Assembly: GCA_963789075.1 (NCBI GenBank)
Contig: CAWBJQ010000013.1
Location: forward strand, 310,001 to 374,000
Reading direction: 5' to 3'
Length of the DNA stretch: 64,000 nt
Source: DATATJ01 sp963789075
Lineage (GTDB): Bacteria > Acidobacteriota > Vicinamibacteria > Vicinamibacterales > CAVVIG01
Positions 22,974 through 32,153 of the stretch are shown one piece after another. Numbering within the stretch: the first letter of the stretch is position 1; every line of letters begins with the position of its first letter. Below the pieces are notes generated by a model, which worked only from the letters and a program-made list of their open reading frames with translations, searched no databases and was not told the DNA's origin. The position numbers were made by a program, and so were the translations under genes.

Positions 22974-25550
22974 ATGGACACTCACAACCACAATCGCCCG
23001 TATTCGACGACGCTCGTTCTGATTGGCGCCGTGCTCCTCTCGGCCAGCCTGGTGGCAGGTGTGACCTTCGCCGTTGTGGGACGTCAGCCCGATAACAGTG
23101 TGCTGCTCCCCAACGGCCAAACCATCACGCCCGTCGGAACGCAGATCGACATCAATGATCGACCGCTCGGCATCGCGGTCAGCCCGGACGGGACGCAAGC
23201 CGCTGTGGCGACCGCGAGCAACTTCGCCGCGCGAGCCCTTCACATCATCGATCTCGCGTCCGATTCGGTCAGTCAGACGATTCCGATCGGCAACAGCTTC
23301 GTCGGCGTCGCCTACAGTCCTGATGGCCAGTCGTTATACGTGGGCGGCGGGGCCGACAACGACGTCAAATTCTTCACGCGAGCCAGCACCGGCCAGTGGG
23401 CTCTTGCCACTCACGTCTCGATCGCCTCTTCGGCGCCGAGCGGTCTGAGCGTGAGTCCGGCAGGCGACAAGTTGTATGTGGCCCTCAACACGAGCCGGTC
23501 GCTCGGGATCATCGATACGCACACGCTCGCGACCGTGCAGGTCTCGACTGGCGCCTTTCCGTATGGCACAGCGATCACGAACGACGGCCTCAAGGTCTAC
23601 GTGAGCAATTGGGGCGGCCGCCTGCCGCAGTCGGGCGATGCCACTGATGGGAAGAACCCCGTCGTGGTCGACCCGGCAACGGGCATCGCCAACAACGGCA
23701 CCGTGTCGGTGTTCGACACCGCTCAGCAAAAAGTGGTCAAGACGATCGAGGTGGGCCTGCATCCGTCCGGAATGGCCTTGAGCCCGGACGGGAAATTGCT
23801 CTATGTCACCAACGCCAACAGCGATTCGATCTCAGTCATCGATACCGTCGCGGACAACGTCAACGCGACCATCGATGTACGGCCGGATGCCTCGGCTCCG
23901 CTTGGCAGCTCGCCGAATGCGATCACCGTCAGCCACGACGGCCGGACGCTGTATGTCGCCAACGGCGGCAACAACGCCATCGCGGTGATCGAACCGAACA
24001 GCAAGACGCCGCCGATTCGTGGCTTCATCCCCGTCGGCTGGTTCCCGTCGGCCGTCGCGCTGACGAAGGAGAACGATCGTCTTCTGATCGGCAACGGCTA
24101 CGGCTTCGGCTCCATCGCCCCCGCTTCGGCCAGCGCGGCCGGGCGCAGCTATCAAAACCGCAAGGGCGAGCTTTCGATCGTTCCTCTACCGATCGGCCAA
24201 GGGCAGCTGAACCAATACACGCTGGCGGTCAGGAAGAACAACGAGACCATTGGCGCCGGCGAGTCGCCATCGCATCTGACGGGCGAAGGAGACTCGGTGC
24301 TCAAACCCGGCAACGGTCAGCCGTCGCCGATTCAGCATGTCATCTACATCATCAAGGAGAATCGCACCTACGACCAGATCTTCGGGGACATGCCGCAGGG
24401 CAACGGGCAGGCTGACCTCGCGATCTTCGGCCGAACCGTCACTCCAAATCTGCATGCGCTGGCCGAGCAGTACGTGCTGCTCGACAACTATTACACCGCC
24501 GGCGACCAGAGCTCGCTCGGCCATCAATGGTGCGATGAAGCGTACGCCAACGACTACTCGCACAAGTACGGCAACGCGCGAAACGATTTCGCGGGCACCA
24601 ACCCCATGGCCTTTGCGCCGACCGGCTTTCTGTGGGACAACGCGCGCAATCACGGCAAGACCGCTCGGATCTTCGGCGAGTTCACGAACAAGACCGTCGT
24701 CACCCCGTCAAATGCCACATGGACGACCTTCTTCACGGCGTGGAAGAACGGCGCGGCCGGACCGACGATCGCCGGCTCGTCGAGCGTGAAGAGCGCCCAG
24801 GCGATCACGTCTCCGAATTTCCCGGGATTCGATCTCCGCGTCCCGGAGCAGGTTCGTGCCGACTTGTTCCTGCAGGAATTTCAGGCGTTCGAGCGCGACC
24901 ACAATCTCCCGGCGCTGACCGTCATGCTGCTGCCCATGGATCACACGCAGGGCACATCGCCGGGATTTCCGACGCCGCGGGCCATGGTCGCCGACAACGA
25001 TCGCGCGGTCGGTCGAATCGTCGATGCCGTTTCCCACAGCAGCGACTGGGCGTCAACCGCCATCTTCGTGACGGAAGACGACGCCCAGGATGGAGTCGAC
25101 CACGTGGACGGCCACCGCAGCGAGGCGTTGGTGATCAGCCCGTATACGCGGCGCGGCGCTGTCGACAGCACCGTCTACTCCACGATCAACATCGTCCGCA
25201 CGATCGAGGCGCTCCTGGGACTGCCGCCGATGAACCAATTCGATGGTGCCGCGCAAACCATGGCGCAGGCGTTTGCGAAGCAGGCGGACACGACGCCGTT
25301 CGCGTCGGTGCCGAACGAGATCGCGCTGGACGAGATGAACGCGCCGGTGGCGTCTCTACGCGGCCTCGAGAAGAAAATGGCGCTGGCGTCGATGAAGATG
25401 GATTTCTCCGAGCCGGACAACGCGCCGGAAGATCTCCTGAGCCGCGTCATCTGGCATTCCGTCAAGGGTCCCGGCACGCCGTATCCCGCCAATCAGCACG
25501 ACGCCTGTGAGCCGGTTCTTCGCAAGGCAGGCGCCGGGCTTCTGCACTAA
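22974..25550 (+). CDS. YncE beta-propeller / phosphoesterase (alkaline-phosphatase-like) fusion
   Basis: An 858-residue exported or membrane-anchored protein. After a hydrophobic segment (VLIGAVLLSASLVAGVTF) come seven or so YVTN/YncE propeller blades (for example GIAVSPDGTQAAVATASN, GMALSPDGKLLYVTNANSD, DGRTLYVANGGNNAIAVIE) to about residue 430, and then a PF04185-type phosphoesterase domain opening with HVIYIIKENRTYDQIFGDM. Metal ligands are likely in this segment, DNYYTAGDQSSLGHQWCD, and FVTEDDAQDGVDHVDGHRS. Family members include phospholipase C and acid phosphatases. ATG 22974 is preferred because it gives a proper leader; 22893 is an upstream alternative. A TonB receptor follows 95 bases later, suggesting joint acquisition of phosphate esters. 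Confidence 0.85.
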   Translation: MDTHNHNRPYSTTLVLIGAVLLSASLVAGVTFAVVGRQPDNSVLLPNGQTITPVGTQIDINDRPLGIAVSPDGTQAAVATASNFAARALHIIDLASDSVSQTIPIGNSFVGVAYSPDGQSLYVGGGADNDVKFFTRASTGQWALATHVSIASSAPSGLSVSPAGDKLYVALNTSRSLGIIDTHTLATVQVSTGAFPYGTAITNDGLKVYVSNWGGRLPQSGDATDGKNPVVVDPATGIANNGTVSVFDTAQQKVVKTIEVGLHPSGMALSPDGKLLYVTNANSDSISVIDTVADNVNATIDVRPDASAPLGSSPNAITVSHDGRTLYVANGGNNAIAVIEPNSKTPPIRGFIPVGWFPSAVALTKENDRLLIGNGYGFGSIAPASASAAGRSYQNRKGELSIVPLPIGQGQLNQYTLAVRKNNETIGAGESPSHLTGEGDSVLKPGNGQPSPIQHVIYIIKENRTYDQIFGDMPQGNGQADLAIFGRTVTPNLHALAEQYVLLDNYYTAGDQSSLGHQWCDEAYANDYSHKYGNARNDFAGTNPMAFAPTGFLWDNARNHGKTARIFGEFTNKTVVTPSNATWTTFFTAWKNGAAGPTIAGSSSVKSAQAITSPNFPGFDLRVPEQVRADLFLQEFQAFERDHNLPALTVMLLPMDHTQGTSPGFPTPRAMVADNDRAVGRIVDAVSHSSDWASTAIFVTEDDAQDGVDHVDGHRSEALVISPYTRRGAVDSTVYSTINIVRTIEALLGLPPMNQFDGAAQTMAQAFAKQADTTPFASVPNEIALDEMNAPVASLRGLEKKMALASMKMDFSEPDNAPEDLLSRVIWHSVKGPGTPYPANQHDACEPVLRKAGAGLLH

Positions 25551-25645
25551 GCGGTCAGGCCCATTGCACTCGTCGCGCGCATCGTGCACGTCGTTGAGCG
25601 AGACGAGCTGTGAAGATGCTAGATGTCGAAGCGAGGAGTAGGCCG

Positions 25646-28603
25646 ATGGATGCGCCGCACATCGCACGGAGGGGCCCAGCGAAGCACTGGGCCCTCGCCG
25701 TGTCTCTCATTTGGGTCATGTTCTGGCCTTCTCCCGCTTCACCGCAGGGAATCGCGACCGGCAACATTTCGGGACAGGTCAAGGCGGCCGACGGTCTCGG
25801 TGTTTCTGGCGTCATCGTGACCGCCGAATCGCGGGCCCTTCAAGGCAAACGGACCGCGACGACAACCCCGACCGGCGACTACATCATTCCAGTGCTCCCG
25901 TCCGGGGACTATACGATCTCCTTCTCCGCGGCAGGCTTCCGGACCGAGACGGAACTCGTGAGGGTGGCAGTGGATCAGCGAGTCCCGCTGTCAGTCATGC
26001 TCACGGTCGCGCCGATCGCGCAGTCGGTGACTGTCAGCTCCACGAACCCCAAGGACGTCCCGCAGGTCCTGACGCTTGCCCAAAGCTACAAGACCGACCT
26101 CGTCGAGCGGCTGCCGCTCGACCGGACGCTCAATAGCACCGTGCTTCTCGCCCCCGGAGTCCAGTCGACCGGCCCTGGCGGCAACCTCGTCATTTCCGGA
26201 GCCGTCTCCTACGAGAGCCTCTTCCTGATCGACGGCGTCGTGGCGAATGACAACCAGACCGGTCAACCCTATTCGCTGTTCATCGAGGACGGGCTGCAAG
26301 AGATCGCAATCGCGACAGGCGGCATCTCCGCGGAATACGGCCGCTTCACCGGCGGCGTGGTGAACGCCATCACGAAATCGGGCGGCAACATGTTCAGCGG
26401 ATCGTTTCGGACCACGTTCACCAACGATGATTGGAGTGCGATCACGCCGTTTCCCCACGACTCTCGCGTCGACCAGACGGTGCCGACGTACGAGGCGACC
26501 GTGGGCGGTCCGATTGTGAAGGATCGACTCTGGTTCTTCGGGGCCGGCCGCCATGCCGACGTGAAGACCGCGGCCACGACCTTCCTCACGAACACCCCGT
26601 ACGTCGCCGAGAACGACGAGACCAGGTACGAGGGGAAGATGACCTACACAGTGGCGTCGGGCCATACGCTCAAGGCGTCGTTGACGCAGATCGACCTGGC
26701 GCAGGGCAACCGGGCGTCGGGCTCGTTCCTCGACCTGGCGAGCCTCAGCGACCGCACTAATCCGCAGCGGCTGCTGTCCGGGAACTACACCGGCGTCGTC
26801 AGCCCCCGCTTCTTCGTCGAGGCTCAGGTGTCGCACCGGAGCTTCGCGCTCGTCGGCTCCGGCGCCAAGACGACGGATCTGCTCGACGGGACGATCCTGC
26901 TCGACCGGCAGGCGAGCAACGCCCGCTATCACGCGCCGAGCTCGTGCGGCGTCTGCACCACGGAACAACGCGACAACTTCGACGTGTCGGCCAAGGGCAC
27001 ATATTTTCTGTCCACGAGCAGAACCGGCTCCCATGACATCACCACGGGAGGCGAACTGTACAACGACCGCCGGTTCGATAACGAGTTCCCTTCGGCGAGC
27101 AACTTCCAGATCTTCGGGACATCCGTCCTCTTTCAGAACGGCACGATTTATCCGGTCTTGAACAACGACGGGACGACGTTCATACGGTGGTCGCCGATTT
27201 TCACCCAAACGCAGGGAACCGCCTTTCGAACCTATTCGGGCTTCGCCAACGATGCGTGGCGCCTCAACGATCGATTGAGCGTCAACATGGGCCTGCGCGT
27301 CGACAAACACGGCGGCACCGACAGCGTTGGGCACCACGTCGGCGGCGACAGCTCGGTCAGCCCGCGATTGGCGGCGTCCTGGCGGCTTCCCCCGGGCGAC
27401 GCGTGGACGGTCAACGCCAGCGCCGCCAGATATCTCGCCGGACTGCTCGTCACCGTGGCCGACAGCAGCTCGGCGGGTGGACGCGCCGCAACGTTCGATT
27501 ACGCGTACCAGGGACCGGCGGTCAACGTGGATTCATCCGCGCCACTCATGAGCCAGACCCAGGCCATCGCGACCGTGTTCAATTGGTTCAACGCGAACGG
27601 TGCCACCACCCGGGCGACGCGTGGGGCTCCGAGCGTGCCTGGGCTGACGACCGTGCTCGATCCCCAGCTTGGATCACCGAGTGTTGTCGAAGAGACAGTC
27701 GGAGTCGCGCGGCAGCTCGGGAACCGCGGTTCGTTCAGAGTCGATGGCGTGTACCGAACCTTCGGAAATTTCTACGGCGATCGCGTCGATTTAGGCACGG
27801 GCCGCGTCACCAACAGCATCGGCCAGGTCTTCGACCTCGATGTGCTCGGCAACAGCAGCGCCCTCGACCGGAGGTTTCGCGGCATCATCTCTCAGGCGAG
27901 CTACCGGATCGGTGAACGCGTCGACGTGGCGGCGAACTATGCCCTCTCGGAGACGTACGGCAACTACGACGGAGAAGCGTTTCCGGGAGGAGGCGAAGCG
28001 AACGCCAGCGCGCAATTTTATCCGGAGTACACGCAGGCACGATGGAATCGCCCCGTCGGCGATCTCTCGATCGATCAGCGCCATCGGTTGCGCGGGTGGG
28101 CAATCTATCGGGTTCCGATTGCCGGCCACGTCGGCGCGTTGAATGTGGGCGTCCTCGAGGCGGTGGACTCCGGAACGCCATATGGTGCCGTCGGGCTCGT
28201 GGACACGCGCCCGTTCGTTTCCAATCCGGGGTACGTGAATCCACCGGCGAGCGAGAGTTATTACTTCGCCGCGCGCGATGCCTTTCGAACGAACGCCGTG
28301 AGCCACACCGATTTGGCGCTCACCCTGTCGCGTACGACCGGCGGCCTCGCTCATGCGGAATGGTTCATCCGGGGTACGGTCGTGAATCTGCTCAACCAGC
28401 AGGGGATCAGCAATGCCGGCGCTATCGACCAATCGGTCTTGACCGCGAGCAACAGCTCGCGGTTTCAGCCATTCAACCCCTTCACGTCCAACCCGGTGCA
28501 GGGAGTGAATTGGGATTTCGGGCCCAATTTCGGTCGTCCGACGACGCGGCTCGCCTATCAGCTCCCGCGAACGTTCAGCTTTTCGGTCGGGGTGAAATTC
28601 TAG
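25646..28603 (+). CDS. TonB-dependent outer-membrane receptor with carboxypeptidase-regulatory domain
   Basis: About 985 residues: signal peptide (WALAVSLIWVMFWPSPASPQG), a carboxypeptidase-regulatory-like domain at roughly 35-120 (GNISGQVKAADGLGVSGVIV), a plug domain (LFLIDGVVANDNQTGQPYS; GGVVNAITKSGGNMFSGSF) and a long beta barrel ending in SFSVGVKF, with the terminal Phe usual in outer-membrane proteins. Start ATG 25646 has gaggag eight bases upstream. This domain order (Oar-like) is abundant in acidobacteria. Substrate unknown; linkage to the phosphoesterase upstream and the phosphite operon downstream points to phosphorus compounds, by inference only. Frame intact over almost 3 kb. Confidence 0.88.
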   Translation: MDAPHIARRGPAKHWALAVSLIWVMFWPSPASPQGIATGNISGQVKAADGLGVSGVIVTAESRALQGKRTATTTPTGDYIIPVLPSGDYTISFSAAGFRTETELVRVAVDQRVPLSVMLTVAPIAQSVTVSSTNPKDVPQVLTLAQSYKTDLVERLPLDRTLNSTVLLAPGVQSTGPGGNLVISGAVSYESLFLIDGVVANDNQTGQPYSLFIEDGLQEIAIATGGISAEYGRFTGGVVNAITKSGGNMFSGSFRTTFTNDDWSAITPFPHDSRVDQTVPTYEATVGGPIVKDRLWFFGAGRHADVKTAATTFLTNTPYVAENDETRYEGKMTYTVASGHTLKASLTQIDLAQGNRASGSFLDLASLSDRTNPQRLLSGNYTGVVSPRFFVEAQVSHRSFALVGSGAKTTDLLDGTILLDRQASNARYHAPSSCGVCTTEQRDNFDVSAKGTYFLSTSRTGSHDITTGGELYNDRRFDNEFPSASNFQIFGTSVLFQNGTIYPVLNNDGTTFIRWSPIFTQTQGTAFRTYSGFANDAWRLNDRLSVNMGLRVDKHGGTDSVGHHVGGDSSVSPRLAASWRLPPGDAWTVNASAARYLAGLLVTVADSSSAGGRAATFDYAYQGPAVNVDSSAPLMSQTQAIATVFNWFNANGATTRATRGAPSVPGLTTVLDPQLGSPSVVEETVGVARQLGNRGSFRVDGVYRTFGNFYGDRVDLGTGRVTNSIGQVFDLDVLGNSSALDRRFRGIISQASYRIGERVDVAANYALSETYGNYDGEAFPGGGEANASAQFYPEYTQARWNRPVGDLSIDQRHRLRGWAIYRVPIAGHVGALNVGVLEAVDSGTPYGAVGLVDTRPFVSNPGYVNPPASESYYFAARDAFRTNAVSHTDLALTLSRTTGGLAHAEWFIRGTVVNLLNQQGISNAGAIDQSVLTASNSSRFQPFNPFTSNPVQGVNWDFGPNFGRPTTRLAYQLPRTFSFSVGVKF

Positions 28604-28650
28604 ATCTCTTTTCGATTCGCCATATCGCTGGCATCGAGCTGCGATTCACC

Positions 28651-28690
28651 CTCACCTTCGTGTCCTTGGTGTCTTCGTGGTGATTTGTGA
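28651..28690 (-). repeat. Small 'cacgaagacaccaaggacacgaag' type repeat
   Basis: On the minus strand the segment reads accacgaagacaccaagg followed by acacgaagg. Chance translation gives NHHEDTKDTK, a spurious peptide often seen in genome annotations from acidobacteria and other phyla. It lies between the convergent TonB receptor and LysR genes. No open reading frame uses it convincingly. Confidence 0.7.
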
Positions 28691-28760
28691 GTCGAAGTAG
28701 AAGGGCGCAGACGTGCGCGTCGGCCAGTATGTCGGGATGGGAACGGCGCGTCAGGTCCAA

Positions 28761-29715
28761 CTAGCGGTCCGCCTGAGGTTCTGAGCGCACGACGGTCATC
28801 GTCGTTGTGCGCGCGTCGGAAGAGTCGTCACACTGTCTTACTTGGTGTTTCGTGGCCGCAGCTGCCGTTCGGAGGAACTCGACGAACGGATGGGACGCCG
28901 CCACGTCATCGCGCCTCACAAGGCGAAGCGGCTTGGCGAGCGCCGGATCGAGCGGCCGGACCACGAGCTCTTGGTTGCGCATCTCGCGGACGACGGTCAA
29001 CCCGAGTACCGACTGATACGCCGAGGCCGGCCGCTACCGCTCGCTTCACCGCCTCGGTGCTGCCGAGCTCGAGCACCGGCCTCGGCAGCGCGATCATCGG
29101 ATCGAGATGCTCGCGGATCAATCGGCCTGTCCCCGTGGCCGGCTCGCCTCCGACGAGCCGGGCAGTCGTCAGCTCGTCGAGCGGCACGGCGTCGAGCGTC
29201 GTCCAGGGATGTCCGGCTGGCGCAATCGCGACGACCGGCTCCGATCGCCAGATTTCGGAGCGGAAACCAGGCCGCCCGTCCCACCATTCCATGAGCGCCA
29301 CATCGATCTCGGCGGCCTGCAGCCAGGCGGCGACGCACGGGTTGTCGCCGATGGCCAATGCGGGCGGCGATCCGCCGGCTGCACAGAAGTCGCGCAACAG
29401 CTCGGGCACGATGTAAACGCCGAGGTTCGAGCACGCGCCGAGCGACAGCGTGGCGTGCGAAGCCGTCTCTCGCGCGCGCCGGTCGACACGCAGCAGGCTC
29501 TGCGCGAGCGGCAAGAAGCGATTGGCCGCGGCGGTCGGCATGCTGCCTGTGCGGGCGCGCTCGATCAGCCTGACGGCGAGCTGCGTCTCGAGCCGCTTGA
29601 GATGCTGTGAGACCGTGGACTGCGACAGCCCCAGCATTCGTGCGGCGCCGCCGAAGCTTCCAGTCTCGACGAGCGCCACGAAGCTCGCGACCTGATCGAG
29701 GTCGAGTCGCTTCAC
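28761..29715 (-). CDS. ptxE: LysR-family regulator of the phosphite operon (one frame break)
   Basis: An N-terminal winged helix-turn-helix (LDLDQVASFVALVETGSFGGAARMLGLSQSTVSQHLKRLE) is followed by a LysR effector domain (LRDFCAAGGSPPALAIGDNP; VVAIAPAGHPWTTLDAVPL; STEAVKRAVAAGLGVS). At 29011/29012 an extra base, gt[c/g], shifts the frame; afterwards it continues LTVVREMRNQELVVRPLDPA to the stop at 28761, giving the usual length of about 315 residues. GTG start overlaps the ptxD stop (GTGA). In Pseudomonas stutzeri the same position in ptxABCDE is held by the LysR gene ptxE, so the role is inferred from context. Divergent arrangement usual for LysR genes is absent; it is the last gene of its own operon. 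Confidence 0.85.
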
Positions 29716-30761
29716 GAGGCGTGACGGCGCCGGCCGAGCGCGCGCCGGCTCGTCGAGCCGAGAGGACTCGCCACGGCGTCCCGAGGCGGCCGGCCTTCGA
29801 AGTAGTCGAGGATGTTCGCTGCTGCGCGCTGCTCGATAGCGCGTCGAGCGCTGACGACAGCCGACCCCAAGTGAGGGGTGAACAGCGTGTTGGGATGCCG
29901 GCGCAGTGCGTGATGGATCGCGCGCGGACGATCGCGCCGATGCCAGTCTTCCATCTCGAACGCATCGGCCGCGTAGCCGCCGAGACGTCCCGCAATCAGC
30001 GCGGACGCCACCGCCGCTTCGTCGACGATCGAGCCGCGAGATGGATTGATCAGGAGCGCGCCCGGCTTCATTCGCGCGAGTCGGCGCTCATCGATCAAAT
30101 GCTCGGTGACGCCGGTGAGGGGCGCGGCGATGATCACGTAGTCGGCGCGCGTCAGCAGCCCGTCGAGCGGCATTCGCACGAGGCGGAGGTGCCGCTCGTC
30201 CCGCTCGGAGATCTTTTGCGGGTCGTCGTAGACGAGCGTCATCCCGAACGCGGCGAGCCGCTTCGCAATCGCGCGGCCGATGGCGCCCATCCCGACGAAA
30301 CCGGCCGTCTCGCCGGACAGACCGCGTCCGTAGAAGCGGGGACGCCACCCCCGATACCGTCCGCTCCGGACATGGCGATCGCCGGCGACCACGTGCCGGG
30401 CGAGCGCGATCATCACGCCGATCGTCAGCTCGGCGGCCGGATCGGTGAGCAGGTCGGGGACGATCGTCAGCCAGACACCGCGCCGCGCGCATGCGGCAGC
30501 ATCGAAGTTGTCATAGCCCTTCAGGGCGGCGGCTACGATGCGGAGATCCGGCGCCCTGGACAGGAAGCGCTCGTCGACCGTGTCCGGCATGAACGCCAGC
30601 ATCGCCATCGCAGAATGCGCGTGCCGGAGCCGTGCGGCAGCTGAAAACGCATCGGTATGCTCGGGAGCAACCACGGATCCGGCGCGCTCGAGGATCTTCT
30701 TCGTCTCGGGAAACACGCGGTGGGTGACCAGAATGCGCGGCGGGATCGTCGGCATGATCAT
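29712..30761 (-). CDS. ptxD: Phosphite (phosphonate) dehydrogenase, NAD-dependent
   Basis: Oxidises phosphite to phosphate with NAD+. The protein follows the P. stutzeri PtxD pattern along its length: ILVTHRVFPET, LAFMPDTVDERFL, ALKGYDNFDAAACARRGVWL, VPDLLTDPAAELTIG, SGRYRGWRPRFYGRGL, GFVGMGAIGRAIAKRL, NPSRGSIVDEAAV, GGYAADAFEMEDW and HPNTLFTPHLGSAV. Residues known in PtxD as substrate-binding or catalytic appear conserved (Lys of ALKG, Arg of NPxRG, Glu of FEMEDW, His of TPHxGS, Trp/Tyr of GWxPxFYG, Met of AFMPD). The cofactor loop reads VYDDPQ where PtxD has YHEA, so an acidic residue is kept, favouring NAD. ATG 30761 overlaps the ptxC stop. Confidence 0.93.
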   Translation of the reverse strand: MIMPTIPPRILVTHRVFPETKKILERAGSVVAPEHTDAFSAAARLRHAHSAMAMLAFMPDTVDERFLSRAPDLRIVAAALKGYDNFDAAACARRGVWLTIVPDLLTDPAAELTIGVMIALARHVVAGDRHVRSGRYRGWRPRFYGRGLSGETAGFVGMGAIGRAIAKRLAAFGMTLVYDDPQKISERDERHLRLVRMPLDGLLTRADYVIIAAPLTGVTEHLIDERRLARMKPGALLINPSRGSIVDEAAVASALIAGRLGGYAADAFEMEDWHRRDRPRAIHHALRRHPNTLFTPHLGSAVVSARRAIEQRAAANILDYFEGRPPRDAVASPLGSTSRRALGRRRHAS

Positions 30762-32143
30762 CGCGGTAGGTACGACCACCCGAAGCGACGGCGGGTCCGT
30801 TCGTTCAAGAAGTCGGCAGTCGCCACCAGCAACACGGTCACGAAGAGGTAGGCCATCATCGGCCGGTAGAACATCAGCTGCTGCGCCTCGTAGAGCGCCT
30901 GGCCGATCCCGCCGGCGCCGATGAGTCCCGCGACGGTCGCCATCCTCAGGTTCCATTCGAGTCGGAACAGCGCGTGCGCGGCGAGCGGACCACCGGCAAG
31001 CGGCAGCGTGCCGAAACCGGCGACGAGGAGCGGTGCCGCCCCGGTCGAAGCCAGCGCGCGGAGCGGCGCGCGCGGCACGTTCTCAAAGCACTCGGCGAAC
31101 AACCGTCCAAGACACCCAAGCGAGTGCAGCGCGAGAGCCAGCGTCCCCGCCATCGGCCCGACGCCGACCGCGACGATGAGGAGCAGACCCCAGACGACCT
31201 CGGGAATCGCGCGCAGCGTCTCCAGCACGCGCCTGACGGGGGACGCGAGGAGCGGCGGAGCGATGGTGCGCGCCGATGCGAGGCCGAGCGGTACCGCCAG
31301 GACGAAGGCGATGGCCGTTCCGCCGACAGCCATCCCGACTGTCTCGAGGACCAGGCGGGGTAACTGCGCCCAGGCTCGAGCTGACAGCTCTGGTGGGAAC
31401 ATCGCCGCGAACGTACGCGCCGCGTGCCCGAACGCGAAAAACTGCGGCGCTTCCGCCCAGAGCGCCGCCACGCCGAACGGCGGCAGGATCCACAACAGCG
31501 CCGGGTGGCGACGCAGCAGTACGGTGGCGCGATCGATCGCGCTGACCACGAGCACGAGCACGAGGATCAACGTGGTGGTGCGGTGATAGTCGAGCGCCGC
31601 GAGCGAACCGACAAGCTCACTGCCAAGCCCGCCGCCGCCGACCGCGCCGACGATCACCGACGCGCGGACCGCGCTTTCGAACTCGTAGGAACCGTACGTC
31701 AGCAGATCCGCTGCCTTCAGCGGCAGCAGCCCGAACAGCGCGAGCGACACGCGGCCCGTGCCGGTCGCACGCAGCGCCTCGACGGGACCCGACGGCGCTG
31801 TACGGAAAAGGTCGCCGAACATCTTGGCGACGGCGCCCGTGTAGAAGACCGCGAGGGCGATCAGCCCGGCCGCCGGTCCGATCCCGAACACGATGACACA
31901 GAAGATCGCGAGCGTGAGATCAGGGATCGAACGTAACGTCGCCAGGACGCTCTGCACCAGGTGGGCGCCGGGCACCCGTGTCCCGACGGCGAGCCCGATC
32001 GGCAGGCTGACTCCAAACGCAATGAGCATTGCGCCGGCAGTCATCGCCAGCGATTCGAGGACCGGCTCTCGAAGCGCGAGCAGATAGCCCAGCGAGACGT
32101 CGGGCGGCCAAAATGCAGCCGCGGTCTGAAACAACATGTGCAC
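30758..32143 (-). CDS. ptxC: Phosphite ABC permease, tandem-fused double PhnE/PtxC
   Basis: An approximately 460-residue membrane protein carrying two consecutive PhnE-type permease domains. First half: SLAMTAGAMLIAFGVSLPIG, LRSIPDLTLAIFCVIVFGIG (coupling-helix region) and ASVIVGAVGGGGLGSELV. Second half: LVLETVGMAVGGTAIAFVLA, LETLRAIPEVVWGLLLIVAV and MATVAGLIGAGGIGQALYEA. Each half ends in the GxxGxGGxG-type loop of PhnE. Ordinary PtxC/PhnE proteins are about 260-290 residues and dimerise, so here both halves of the translocation channel are on one chain. GTG 32143 has GAGG about eight bases upstream; ATG 32137 is the alternative. Stop overlaps ptxD. Confidence 0.87.
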   Translation of the reverse strand: MHMLFQTAAAFWPPDVSLGYLLALREPVLESLAMTAGAMLIAFGVSLPIGLAVGTRVPGAHLVQSVLATLRSIPDLTLAIFCVIVFGIGPAAGLIALAVFYTGAVAKMFGDLFRTAPSGPVEALRATGTGRVSLALFGLLPLKAADLLTYGSYEFESAVRASVIVGAVGGGGLGSELVGSLAALDYHRTTTLILVLVLVVSAIDRATVLLRRHPALLWILPPFGVAALWAEAPQFFAFGHAARTFAAMFPPELSARAWAQLPRLVLETVGMAVGGTAIAFVLAVPLGLASARTIAPPLLASPVRRVLETLRAIPEVVWGLLLIVAVGVGPMAGTLALALHSLGCLGRLFAECFENVPRAPLRALASTGAAPLLVAGFGTLPLAGGPLAAHALFRLEWNLRMATVAGLIGAGGIGQALYEAQQLMFYRPMMAYLFVTVLLVATADFLNERTRRRFGWSYLPR

Positions 32144-32153
32144 GGTTCGCGCC

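Noticed and set aside
25991..27337. A 448-codon minus-strand open frame opposite the TonB receptor
   Set aside because: Low-complexity composition rich in Arg, Val and Gly, no motif, and it lies antisense to a clear receptor gene.
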